Assembly (NCBI RefSeq): GCF_032854445.1
Contig: NC_088304.1
Span: forward strand, 21,615,850-21,679,849
Reading direction: 5' to 3'
Length of the DNA stretch: 64,000 nucleotides
Source of the DNA: Liolophura sinensis
Lineage: Eukaryota > Mollusca > Polyplacophora > Chitonida > Chitonidae
A model generated the notes under the pieces. It worked only from the letters and a program-made list of their open reading frames with translations, had not been told where the DNA came from and did not search any database. The position numbers were made by a program, and so were the translations under genes. Of the stretch, positions 44,890-54,653 are shown piece by piece. How positions within the stretch are numbered: the first letter of the stretch is position 1; each line of letters opens with the position of its first letter.

Positions 44890-45213
44890 TTACATGTTGT
44901 CCTCTTCACTGTTGCTGTCGGAGTCTATTTCGTACTGAGCATCTTGTCCAATTAGTTTGCATCGAAGTGCAGTGATGACATCAGCTTTATTGCAGGCGTA
45001 TTCGTAGTAAGCATTTCTGAGTCCTTCTCCCGCGGCTATCTTCAGACGAAGGCTGTAGCGGAATGATTTGTTTCCTTCTTTGTTGGCACGGTCGTATCGG
45101 ATTTGGAGATCGTCGAGGTGCTTGTTGAAAAACACAATTTGCTCGCATGCCTTTTGAAAGGTCAGCTCTGCTTTCCGCAAATCTGCAAACAACTGGAAGT
45201 GTTTGGAATCCAT
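44890..45213 (-). CDS. Array gene, unit 12 (last full unit)
   Basis: Intact consensus copy. One silent change (CCGCGG for CCGGCGG-type sequence at about 45030) marks it. Right of it the unit becomes more diverged (45.36-45.98 kb), as is usual at the edge of an array where homogenisation is weaker. Confidence 0.75.
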   Translation of the reverse strand: MDSKHFQLFADLRKAELTFQKACEQIVFFNKHLDDLQIRYDRANKEGNKSFRYSLRLKIAAGEGLRNAYYEYACNKADVITALRCKLIGQDAQYEIDSDSNSEEDNM

Positions 45214-45980
45214 GGCAAGAAGTGTAAGACGGCAATTTTATCGAGTTTTCCTGCTTGACATAAGAAAGCGTAATGCAAGCTTGAGAGCCAGCAAACAATT
45301 TATATGAGGTTTGAGTGACACTTTGCAAGATGTTTAACTCCTCGCCACGTCGTCACTGAGTTAGGCCTGACAGAACTTCTTAAAGAGTGAGTTGCAAACT
45401 TACTGATGACAAAAGGTAATCAGCGGAAACAATGGTTCGCCGCCATTTTCCTTTAATCCCCCAGCGCCATGCCTTCTCTCACGCACCCGGTCACACTTCA
45501 ACTTATTCAAAAAAATTGGCCTCTTTGTACAACATTTCTATACAAAGAACTCTGAATGAAAAATCAATGATTTCACGAAAATCTTACAATTTTTGAATTT
45601 GCTGAGGTCAAACCAAAACTGTGCCTTCAAATAATATATATGGATGCAACAGCTACAGATAGCAGATAGAAACAACGGTGCAATCTAATTGGCACGAAAA
45701 ATGTCTTTATAGGCAGGCAAATGGCTTGTGAAATAAGACAAAACTTCTTTGCAGAACTTTTGAATTGGCACCTTGATTAAGGCCTATAAAGCTATCTCAA
45801 CGCTGCATATTTCATTAGTAGTCTCACAGAACCAAACATTGAAAATTTCACCCACATTTACATCTGTTATATTTTTTTGCAAAAGTCTGTGTACTTGTCA
45901 CATCAATACACGCAATGGTTTCTTCTAAACACGCAGGGTTATGCTATTGAGCCGTCTTTTAATTTGTGCACTCTAGCTTT

Positions 45981-46936
45981 AGTAGTATAGGGAATAGGTG
46001 TTCTGGCGCACCTCATTCCTGGGTCCATTCCCATAACAAATAGAGTCTCCCAGCCCCCTTTCCTTTCCCTGCTTCTGGGGGGGGGGGGGGGGGGGGTTGT
46101 ATACACACTATAGGTTCTGGTGCACCCTCCCCTTGGGACCCTCCCTATAACAAATAGAGGCTTCCTCCCCCCTTTTCCTGCTTCCCCCATACCTCCCCCC
46201 CTTTAGGCGCCTCCCGAGCCAAGGCATACACGCTTATTTACAAGTCTAGCCGACACACACACATGGATATGAGGCGACCTAGTTGGCATTTAACAGATAA
46301 GGCGTATAGTCTATATTTAGGCCAGCTGTGTTGCACAACAGGGTTCATTCAGCTGATTTTCTCCCCAGGGTAGGGCTTAATCTACGGGTTTTTATGAAAA
46401 ATAAATGTGACAGCCTTTATCAGCGTGTCTTGTTTGATAACATCGGGCATTTTTTGGAGGATTGCAGATATTTTGTTTATGCGGAAAAGTCCTTCCAATT
46501 TAACCCATGTTTCGTGGGTCGTAAGATATAGCTTAGTCGGCTGACAGATGTTGGAAAGGCGCTGTGTGTAAGGGGTGTATTCATATACTACATATATAAG
46601 GGGGTGTTTGCTAGCTCAAATCCGGATTTGGTCTCCTGGATATGTAGTATATGAATACATTACCTGCATATGGCGCCTGGCTCTACGCACTTCTTAGGAC
46701 TCTCTGCAACTTTCGACAGTTTCGGAGACTGAGAGACCTTACCAAGAGGTGTTGTAGACGGCTCAAAGGTAGTGGGATGTGTCAGCTCCAATTAACCCCC
46801 CATTCATCCACATTTACATCTGTTATATTTTCTTGCAAAAGTCTGTGTACTTGTCACATCAATACACGCAATGGATACTTCTAAACACGCAGGGTTATCC
46901 TATTGAGCCGTCTTTTAATTTGTGTACTTTAGCTTT
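45981..46936 (+). repeat. Polinton terminal segment T2
   Basis: It starts with AGTAGTATAGGGAATAGGTG directly after an array-unit fragment ending TAGCTTT. It carries the two-part terminal repeat (a second GGTTCTGGTGCACCCTCCCC begins near 46111) that matches the right end at 61139-61325 in inverse orientation. A 20-G tract is at 46077-46096. The body matches T1 and ends with the same 130-bp array-unit start, again stopping at TAGCTTT. Confidence 0.85.
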
Positions 46937-47715
46937 AGTGGTATAGGGAATAGGTGTTCTGGCTCACCCTTTTCTTGGGGCCCTCCCCATAACAAATGGA
47001 GTCTCCCAGCCCCCTTTCCTTTCCCTGCTTCAGGGGGGTATATACACACTATAGGTTCAGGTGCACCCTCCCCTTGGGACCCTCCCTATAACAAATAGAG
47101 GCTCCCACCCGCCTTTTCCTGCTTCCCCCATAAAACCCATCCTTAGGCGCCTCCCCAGCCAAGGTATACACGCTTATTTACAAGTCTAGCCGACACACAT
47201 TTAACATGGCATTTAACAGATAAGGCGTATAGTCTGTATATAGGCCAGCTGTGTTACACAACAGGGTGATTCAGCTGATTTTCTCCCCTGAATAGAGCTT
47301 AAACTACGGAATTTTATGAAAAATAAATGTGACAACTTTTTCCAGCTTTTCTTGTTTGATAACATCCAGTATTTTTAGGAGGATTGCAGATATTTTGTTT
47401 TTGCGGAAAAGTCCTTCCAATTTAAGCCCATGTTTCGTGGATTGTGGGATATAGCTCAGTCGGCTGACAGAGGTGGGATAGGCGCTGTGTGTAAGGGGTG
47501 TATTCATACACTACATATATAAGGGGATGTTTGCTAGCTCAAATCCGGATTTGGTCTCCTGTATATGAATACATTACCTGCATATGGCGCCTGGCTCTAC
47601 GCACTTCTTAGGAATCTCTGCAACTTTCGACAGATTTGGAGGCAGAGCGACCTTACCATGGGGTGTTGTACATGGCCCAAAGGTGGTGGGATGTGTCAGC
47701 GCCAATTTACCCCCC
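46937..47715 (+). repeat. Polinton terminal segment T3
   Basis: It starts AGTGGTATAGGGAATAGGTG after TAGCTTT, repeats the two-part terminal repeat and the T body, and leaves the shared sequence at about 47715, where unique spacer DNA begins (TAACGGTGGGTCGTTAGCG). T2 and T3 are thus tandem copies with the same junction. Confidence 0.85.
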
Positions 47716-47754
47716 TAACGGTGGGTCGTTAGCGCAAAAAATCCGGAGCCCGCC

Positions 47755-47856
47755 GTTAGGGTGGTGGTTAATTGGTAACAGGTTGAGCTATAAACCAGGC
47801 CTTTTGCATTTTTTTACCATGGGTTCGAGCCCCACATTGGGCAGATTTTTTTTTTA
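47755..47856 (+). ncRNA. tRNA-like Pol III unit
   Basis: TGGTTAATTGG fits a Pol III A box. GGGTTCGAGCCCC, about 60 bases on, contains a perfect B box. A run of about 11 T follows within 15 bases, as a Pol III terminator would. The acceptor stem does not close and the anticodon arm is unclear, so it is more likely a tRNA relic or tRNA-derived element than a working tRNA. It lies between T3 and the gene block. Confidence 0.45.
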
Positions 47857-47859
47857 CCC

Positions 47860-48850
47860 TCTTTCACCAGTCCAACTGGACGGGTAATCCAGCCAAAAGG
47901 GGTATTTTGACAGGCAAAATTTCAAATCAACATTTTTTACGGCGAGTCCCAGCCCACAGACCAGTACACTGTTTCAAAGTGTATTAACATTATATGTATG
48001 TATACTAGATTGTGAATATTTTTCTAACATGTAAGTTTTCAAAGTGTATTCATATATGTATTCAGATGACAGAAATGATGTTAAACATGCACTACTGTGT
48101 CACTGTGCCAAAAGTTAATTTCTCGACATAGATATGTGACTGATAGTACATGTATTTGAATTGTTTCTTGTTTTGTTTTGTTTTTTTTGTATTTTACAAA
48201 GTTTATTTCTACCTACTGTGACTTAGCTGCTCAAATCGTATGGTGATTGGTGACACTACTCTTTTTAGTGAGTGACAGTCACAGATTCAGTGGTGATAAT
48301 TTTGCCTGTTCTCAGTCTCAGTTGTAAGAGCTATGTATACTGTATTCTGATTTGGTTCCGTTGCATTTTAATGTGAAGTAGTGTAAGCGTGAGTGACATG
48401 CACCTGCTGTACCAAATTACCATGCATTTTGATTATTTTCCTTTTATATGTATTTTTGTGTATTTTATTGTTCACAGTTTATTTATTTCTACCTCCTGAT
48501 TCACAGCATTCACACTTCAACTGTCAGAACTGCTGTGCCAAATTGCCGTTGTTTTCCTTACATCTGTATTGAATTGTGTATTTTACAGTCCAATTTGTTT
48601 TTCTACCTCCTGTTTCACACTTGGTTGTCGAAAGCATAACAGATTGTAACCTTACATACTTTAATATAAAATTTATGTACTCTTTTTAGTGATTCGCACT
48701 CAGTGTCAGTCATTGGTGGGAAAAGTGTGATATATTTGGTGCCCCTAAAACTGTCAATTTCTTGGGTCCAATAGTAATACATTATTTCCAGTGATATAAT
48801 AGCAATTAAAGCTATTAAAAGGTCTTGATTTTCAATGATACTGTGACGAT
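47860..48850. other. AT-rich spacer between terminal segments and Polinton genes
   Basis: I see no gene or recognisable motif. Base composition is clearly more AT-rich than the coding block to the right. Confidence 0.5.
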
Positions 48851-48882
48851 AAAATGTCTTTGGCGGCAGACCCCCTGCTTAT

Positions 48883-49706
48883 TTACGGGGGCCTCAAACG
48901 GCGGCCCCCAAACCCCCTGCCTTCTGGACGCCCTATTGTTAGATCCTGGCTAATGCCCTGCCCCCGGGGCTCTCGAGACATAGCATGGGGGTTGCCCTGG
49001 GCACCTCCCCAGAATATCATTCGGAAAGAGCATTTTTCAGCTCTTGCCGAGCTAGTTTTCGGCCGCGATCTATAAGCTGTTTTTTTCGTGCTTTCATCGA
49101 TCTCTACGGCGTTGAATACCTTACGAGACTTGGCGTGCATCTCCTGCTTCAGATCAGAGTAGTTCTTGAGCTCCTGAACGATTTGCTTGAACTCTACGTC
49201 TAAAATAACACCATCAGATAATGCCGTAGATACCTGCGCACGCATGCTGTTAAGTTTGGCCTCGAATAACAGCCTTATATCGTTCTGTTTCTTGGCCTTT
49301 GCGTGAAGTCGGTGGCTAACGAATTTTCTGGCGACATTTAAGACACCGCAAGCTAGGGCCGCAGCTTCCATGGCCAAGACAGCAGGGGTTGCAATTATCG
49401 TTGTGAGTAGCCCCACGCCAGCAACCCCTAGGCCCAAACCGGCCGTGAGCATGGCTGAATCAAGGGCCTCGGTGGCCGAGACACCACGCCGGTACTTTTT
49501 ATACAGGGCCCGGCGGAGATCTCGCTCAGATTCAAGCTGCCTCTGTATTTCGCTGATATACTGCAGGCGATGTGCGTGCGCCAAGCTCTCCGGCGGCGCG
49601 GTCGGGGCCAAGGGGTTTTCAGCCATAATCGTCGGTGCGGTCGGGGCCAAGGGGTGGTCATCCGTAATCGTCGGCGCCGCACACTCCGGTGGCAAAGGGT
49701 TTTCAT
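48883..49706 (-). pseudogene. Polinton two-helix membrane protein, SLATT-like arrangement
   Basis: The frame has a proline-rich N-terminus, a charged helix (ISEIQRQLESERDLRRALYK), KYRRGV, then two adjacent hydrophobic helices (AGLGLGVAGVGLLTTIIATP and LAMEAAALACGVLNVA). A long charged C-terminal helix follows. The paired membrane helices after a charged helix resemble SLATT-type membrane proteins. The ATG at 49704-49706 is in a different frame from the body, which opens only at a TTG, so a frameshift near the 5' end is likely. Its role in the element is unknown; a membrane- or entry-related role is only a guess from the helices. Confidence 0.55.
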
Positions 49707-49744
49707 CCTAGATCGTCGGGTACAGTCGTCCCATATTGCCCGTC

Positions 49745-50070
49745 CTACGAATCAATAACGTCGGTAAGCTCTAAATTGTCAACATGATTACTAACACGGA
49801 AGCGGTAAAGGCTTATACCGCAGTCTAAATAGATTTGATCGAGATTTAAAACGCCCCCCCCCCCCCCCCCTGTGACGACTCGTATATCTTCGAGAGAGCT
49901 CCGGATGACTGGGTCGTCCTGGGCCTGTAATTTGATCATAAGTCTGAGATCCTTTCAATTGTGCTCTACAGGCCACCTTATTTTCACCCCGGTAATCAAG
50001 GTGCAACGGCGACTGCCCGCGCCAAGTATGAGGTCGAAGATAAGTATAGATTTAGGGTATAGGGTTTAGT
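49745..50070 (-). pseudogene. Polinton small gene, decayed
   Basis: Minus-strand fragments in different frames, such as MIKLQAQDDPVIRSSLEDIR, QIYLDCGISLYRFRVSNHVD and LELTDVIDS, share this interval. The run of about 19 C at 49853-49871 falls inside it and would itself disrupt any frame. I do not recognise the family. Position and strand place it in the minus-strand block 51262-48883. Confidence 0.35.
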
Positions 50071-50225
50071 GGTAATGCGGCCTTAAAATCGGTTTGCGCG
50101 GTAAGACGTAAGTTCTCTACAACCGGCGACGCTATTAGTACGAAGCGGCCTCTTCTGTCCCAATCTAGAAGACAGCGGCTGGTTGGTATGTACGACACGA
50201 AATAGGTTCCGGAGTTGAAAACTTT

Positions 50226-50597
50226 TTAAACATCGATCACGGTGGCCTGGACCGTCGTCGGGGTCACCTTCACATCTATAAACCAATCGGGGTCGCGAGC
50301 TCTGGTAAGAACAAAGCGGTCTTCAAGGCGAATTATTGACAGTTTTTGTTCTTCAATCACCTCAGACGGCGGCCTGCGCTCTTGCTCTACAGATGATGAG
50401 ACATCTTCAAGGGGAGCAAACGTGGTAGGTTCTGCTTGTCCCCTCCCCGTAATGTTTTTGCGGTTGTACTTGCCACTTTGAAACTCGAAGGCGTAGATTT
50501 TACCTTCCTGGACTTGAAGTTCGAACTCCGACACATCTGCCCAGTCGCTTAAAGAGAGGCACGCAGACCCGGGACCGGTTGCGTGCACCATACTCAT
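50226..50597 (-). CDS. Polinton small gene of unknown function (123 codons)
   Basis: The open frame begins MSMVHATGPGSACLSLSDWA, then reads ELQVQEGKIYAFEFQSGKYN. Its end, FIDVKVTPTTVQATVIDV, is beta-strand-like. A stop at about 50226 is followed by further open sequence (KVFNSGTYFV) in the same direction, so the native protein may be longer. It is next to, and slightly overlaps, the gene at 50594-50893 on the same strand. I do not recognise it. Confidence 0.5.
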   Translation of the reverse strand: MSMVHATGPGSACLSLSDWADVSEFELQVQEGKIYAFEFQSGKYNRKNITGRGQAEPTTFAPLEDVSSSVEQERRPPSEVIEEQKLSIIRLEDRFVLTRARDPDWFIDVKVTPTTVQATVIDV

Positions 50598-50893
50598 TGT
50601 ATTTCTAGGGTAGCACTGAGGTACCCTACATTAATATACTTGCCGTCCTTGTCTAAAAGTGCCACGGTCAAGTGCGCTATAGAGTCGGCGCGCAAGGTTT
50701 TGTACTGTGGGTTGGGAAATGAAACCGTCTTCCCGCAGTTAATCCCTTCACCAGTCACGGCGATGGCTTTAAGTAGTGTGAAACCGCCACCGAAATCTGA
50801 GGTTATTCTCACGTTTTCTGAGGTGCTCAGTTCATCTAAATGCACGAAGACTTCTTTGTGTGACACCAAGTTAGGTAGCTTTTCACCCTCCAT
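50594..50893 (-). CDS. Polinton conserved-type protein, probable virion component
   Basis: The 99-codon frame reads MEGEKLPNLVSHKEVFVHLD, ELSTSENVRI, KTVSFPNPQYKTLRADS, IAHLTVALLDKDGKYI and ends LSATLEIQ. A short protein of beta-strands with FPNPQYK is a pattern I associate with small genes next to capsid genes in invertebrate Polintons. A structural role is inferred, not shown. It is open from ATG to stop and overlaps the next gene by four bases (ATGA-type junction at 50594-50597). Confidence 0.5.
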   Translation of the reverse strand: MEGEKLPNLVSHKEVFVHLDELSTSENVRITSDFGGGFTLLKAIAVTGEGINCGKTVSFPNPQYKTLRADSIAHLTVALLDKDGKYINVGYLSATLEIQ

Positions 50894-50902
50894 AGTCCCC
50901 CC

Positions 50903-51262
50903 TTAGGGAGTCATCCCGTCGGAGAACCCTAAGATTGGGGAAAGCTCTTGGAGTATTATGAAGGTATTTCTAGGGAGGGTAAGGACTAAGCGGCCCGTGG
51001 CTTCATTCATTCTCAGAGATACCCCATGCGGGCGGAATATGTCCTTGTCCAGCGTACAGACATTGTAGTGGCCCGTCGGCACTTCAACACGTTTGTCCTC
51101 AAGCAAGAAGCCCACTCCGGAGGGGATATTCACCCAGGCCGGGTAGAATGTTATCTCGCGAAGGGCGGTTTTAAGGCGGCCGTCGAGGTTGTTAAGGGCA
51201 TGAGGCAGCGTGTGCTGTGCGCCATTTAGAATGTCAGTCAATGTGATGAACATCTTAGCCAC
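50903..51262 (-). CDS. Polinton conserved-type protein, probable virion component
   Basis: The 119-codon frame starts MAKMFITLTDILNGAQHTLP. It then reads VEVPTGHYNVCTLDKDIFRP and TGRLVLTLPRNTFIIL, and ends LGFSDGMTP. It looks like a small beta-rich protein. It lies back to back with the plus-strand gene that begins at 51264, so the two start codons share a promoter region of essentially no length. Function is unknown; the setting suggests a particle component. The frame is open throughout. Confidence 0.5.
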   Translation of the reverse strand: MAKMFITLTDILNGAQHTLPHALNNLDGRLKTALREITFYPAWVNIPSGVGFLLEDKRVEVPTGHYNVCTLDKDIFRPHGVSLRMNEATGRLVLTLPRNTFIILQELSPILGFSDGMTP

Positions 51263-51263
51263 G

Positions 51264-52504
51264 ATGAACAGTGAGGCTTACAGGTTCAATAGAGAGGCCA
51301 CTTACAAGGCCGGGGCATTTCATAGTATCTAAACCCACGCAGAGCAGCTCACGCGATTTGACATCTACATTGATGAAAAGAAGGCCTTTCCAGTCCAGTT
51401 CACAAATGTGTTGGCCAAGTACCGGCTGCCAAAGATAACCGACAATGAAATTGTTCGGGCCTAGAACACCAATCCAATGCTATTCTGGCAGAACCAAGTG
51501 AACTTTCCGGTCTGGTGCACAACCACGGGCTGTGGCGTCTCTGCAAAATACCATCTTCTCGCCCCTGACCTAGGAATAAGGGCCCTGTACACGTTCCATG
51601 TGTATCACCAAGTTAGGCGGATCTTGGAAGAGATCCAGGCCCCCCTGCCGCAAGACAGAGCGTGGGCGACATTCGACCACCCCTACGACAAGAGGGCCTA
51701 TGAGAGGATTTGTAGGGAGTTCCGCGCAGATAAGCACACGGACTGGAGGCGCAGGGGGGTGAATCACGGCCTCGGAGTGGCATATTTCTATATCACGAGA
51801 ACGGGCTACAGCCCCATTGCCGATGGGACCTTCGTTCCGAGCAGGATGTCGTTCTCTAGAAAGCCTAGAGCGCTCCACGTCGACCACATCGAGCAGGACG
51901 CCGAGGAGGCTTGGGCGGCGGTAATTGTCGACACACCCCAAGGATTCCAGCAGCCGGGCGTAGAGCGCCTAAACGATTCCATCAGGACATACGTGTGGGC
52001 TCTTTTAGGCGCCCAAGCGCAAACAAGGGCGCGTATTCTAGGCAAAAGTTTGCCGCGAACGTTGAAGACGCTATTTCCTCTCCGATCGACCTTCCGTCTG
52101 CTATCAAACGCTACCAGGACGTGCTACAGTATGCCGGGAGCGCTGTAGACTTTGTCTATGGCATAGGCCTATATTTGGCCCCCAGCGACATGCTTCTGCA
52201 GATCGGCCATGTGGTGAACTAGAACAACAAAATCGTCGTGGCCACAGAGGACCAGAAGCTAGGCGCCAATGAGGGTGTGAACGCTAAAATGCCGCCCACT
52301 TTGCACAAACGCGCACCTTCCCACGGGATCGTTGAGCCACAAGAAAGCGTCCCCCCACCCACCGCGCGCGTTCAGCATGTTGCTGCCGCCGGAGGCAAAC
52401 AAGAACCCCTATTTCCAAAGCAAAAGAATCACGATGCGAAGAAGATAGCCAACGTCGTCGCTGGGGTTAGTATCGGCTTACTGCTGCTGTGGACTATGCG
52501 GTAA
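51264..52504 (+). pseudogene. Polinton structural-type gene with C-terminal membrane anchor, broken
   Basis: The ATG at 51264 is followed by in-frame stops at about 51330 and 51460, then an open stretch (51477 onward) with FWQNQVNFPVWCTTTGCGVS, HPYDKRAYERIC and GVERLNDSIRTYVWALLGAQ. A frame change follows near 52040 and another stop lies at 52220. Beyond it the same frame runs on to 52504 and ends in the membrane-like IANVVAGVSIGLLLLWTMR. Taken together these look like one gene of about 413 codons with at least three lesions. I recognise the general sequence as recurring in invertebrate Polintons and suspect a capsid or capsid-associated protein; this is not certain. Confidence 0.6.
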
Positions 52505-53719
52505 ATACTTACGAACAGCCACGAGCATTAGGCTACCTACTGCGACGACTAGAGAACAGACATTATCGGCCAGCCACCCAGCCGCTTTCCCCAGAAGGTT
52601 CAGTAGCCAGGACACGATACTGCCAATAATACCCGGAATCGAGGGCGCGCGCCAGGGACTGGACTGGACCCGCCAGTCAACGCCAACTTTATCGCTAGCC
52701 CCAGTGTCGAGATCGCCATCCCAATTGCCGTGAGAATGGAGACCACGGTTATTCCCTGCTCCCGGAAGAGGGTGCGGACGCGCTCGGTTAGAGTGGTATC
52801 CTTGTGTAGGATGCGATCGACCGTCTGCTTGATGCGGCGTATTTGCGTGCGCAGGGCTTCGCCCGTTAAAGAGGCTGCTTCGAGCCGGGGCACCCTCTCG
52901 TCCTCGACATTCCTTATCCGGTCTGCGATCCGGCGCCGGGAGAATTCATCAATGGCCTCCTTCAACTTCTGTTTTTGTTTTGCGATGTCCTTATCGAGGC
53001 TTGACAGCTTGGCGAGGTTATTCGTGTGTTCGCCTTCCGAGGTCTGCAGTGCCTTGTCAAGCCTCAGAAATTCTCGCATGGGAAAAGGAGGGTCGTTTAT
53101 CGTTTCAAGAGCAAGCCCGACCTCACTATCCGTCAAGCTTGTTTCCATTGTGTGGACAGCATCATCGGCCTTTTTCGCTGCTTGGTTTAAATCCTTCAGC
53201 TCCATGGTATCTGCCTCGGCGGCCGCGGCACCGAGTTTTGAAGTCGCTGTCTCCAGGGCTGCGACTGCTGCCGGATGCAACGATGGCTGGATTTTCTTTC
53301 TCAAGTTTTCAAAGCCCAGCCCCAGTCGAATGGCATCACCCCTCCTTTTTGGTTGGCGATTGATGTGAGGACTCGCGGTCCACCTGTTCGTTTGTGGATG
53401 ATTTTCACATTGCAGTAATCCTTGAGTCGCACTTTCCCTTCTTCGCTAATCTCAAAATTCATGTAATAGCGTTTGAGACTTTTGGGGGGGAGGCCATACA
53501 GCTCCTCCAAGCTTTTGTAATAATCATTAACGGCTTGCGCTAATATCCTTCCTTCTGGGGATTTGAGGAACTCGTCAATAAAGCTTTGATGCTCGGGAAC
53601 ATTATTACCTGGAAGGAGAGGGTCCGCTCGTCGTCGATGTTGTTCTCCTCTCTGGCATCGTTTTGGGCGTTGTCCTCTCTGGCGTCGTACGCCTGGTTAT
53701 CAAAGTCATAGTCTGCCAT
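52478..53719 (-). pseudogene. Polinton coiled-coil protein with membrane helices, frameshifted
   Basis: The likely start is the ATG of MADYDFDNQAYDARED (53719), an acidic N-terminus. The sequence passes by frameshift to YGLPPKSLKRYYMNFEISEE and then, after another break near 53301, to a long charged coiled coil (LDKALQTSEGEHTNNLAKLS to RIKQTVDRILHKD). The hydrophobic segment ITVVSILTAIGMAISTLGLA follows, and in a further frame a second hydrophobic end closes near 52478. It overlaps the 3' end of the plus-strand gene by about 27 bases. Its role is unknown; membrane association is likely from composition. Confidence 0.55.
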
Positions 53720-53906
53720 AATCCTCGTATTGAACATTGCAAGGTATGCCTTCAATACAACAATGGATGCATACGGACGCAGGCTAAACCCTTTCAGAAC
53801 ACTCCGTAGGCCTCGGGGGGTACAAGGTGTACGGCAGTCGTTGGTCGTCACCAACAACCCGAGTAGGATCGACTAGAATCAACAACTCTTGTTCCGCTTT
53901 CCGCAA

Positions 53907-54648
53907 ATGACGTCATTGTGCGCGGAGTACGAACTGACGTTCAACGATTACGGCCGGGTCATCCAGGCAACAGACGATGCCGACGCGACTTACACCATCG
54001 ACAACATCAGCCTGGAGTTCGATATGGTCACCGAAGAGGAGCTCGCTCCGCACCAAGTTTGCCATGGGCGTCTTCATTCTGTATGATCGCCTCCTCCGCC
54101 ACCTAAAGTTTGTGAAGGACAAGTCTGATACTCTCTGGAACATAAACCTGAACACGCTCGCGGGAGCCATGAAGGGCATCTCCATGCTGTTCGAGACCAA
54201 ATGAACCCCGTGGAAGAGGAGGTCGGAATCCTTCTACAACCCGAAGATATCCAAAGTAGAAGTCACAATAGAAGGGGTCCCCAATCAGCTGTACAGCCAG
54301 GGCATGCGGGCGTACCAGCAATGGGGCGAGGTCCAGAGGTTCTTCGCCAGCTCACCCCTACGAAAGCGGGACCCTGAGGTGGCCAGGGTCGTTAAAGACT
54401 TAGGCCTGGCAGACGTCTCCCTGGAAGAGTTCTTGACGCACAAGCACGCCTTCTGGCTTGACCTTCGGCCAAGCGACGATGACGAGCTGCATGGCAGTGG
54501 GAGGCGCGTTCTGAACGCCAGTGAGGTGATTACGATACAGGTGACAAAAGAGAGAGAAGATCCCGGCGTGTTGAACGTATATCTGTACGTGATCATGGAC
54601 GCAAAGCTGCACATCCAGAATGGTACATTCGTTAGCGCTCTTTATTGA
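53907..54648 (+). pseudogene. Probable Polinton capsid protein (hexon-like), fragmentary
   Basis: Fragments in three frames cover the interval. One has MTSLCAEYELTFNDYGRV and TIDNISLEFDMVTEEELA. The next has FILYDRLLRHLKFVKDKSDT and LWNINLNTLAGAMKGISMLF. The last (54304-54648) has QWGEVQRFFASSPLRKR, KHAFWLDLRPSDDDELHGSG and ends DAKLHIQNGTFVSALY. The beta-rich, jelly-roll-like composition and the position just before the packaging ATPase suggest a capsid protein. Which capsid protein is uncertain, and the length is less than a full major capsid protein. Frameshifts near 54050 and 54210 inactivate it. Confidence 0.5.
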
Positions 54649-54653
54649 TAACG

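Larger units (their letters stand above)
27700..45980. repeat. Tandem array of twelve ~1418-bp units inside the Polinton
   Basis: Units recur with a period of 1418-1419 bp; for example ATGCAGTTCGATTATTTTGC starts at 27919, 29338, 30756, 32750, 35586, 37581, 40417, 41835, 43253 and 44671, with a one-base variant at 34168 and 38999. Two units (30756 and 35586) are 1994-1995 bp long because a deletion is followed by a partial re-copy. A thirteenth partial unit ends at TAGCTTT, where terminal segment T2 begins. Units are nearly identical over their whole length, coding or not, which implies recent amplification or ongoing homogenisation. Each carries one minus-strand 107-codon gene. Confidence 0.97.

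Noticed and set aside
27700-45980. CRISPR-like or ribosomal DNA array
   Set aside because: Units are 1.4 kb with a protein-type frame and no spacer pattern; no rRNA sequence is recognisable; the context is animal DNA.
49370-49711. Plus-strand 113-codon frame
   Set aside because: Antisense of the Polinton two-helix membrane protein gene.
52730-53368. Plus-strand 212-codon frame
   Set aside because: Antisense of the coiled-coil gene; serine/arginine-rich composition typical of a shadow frame.
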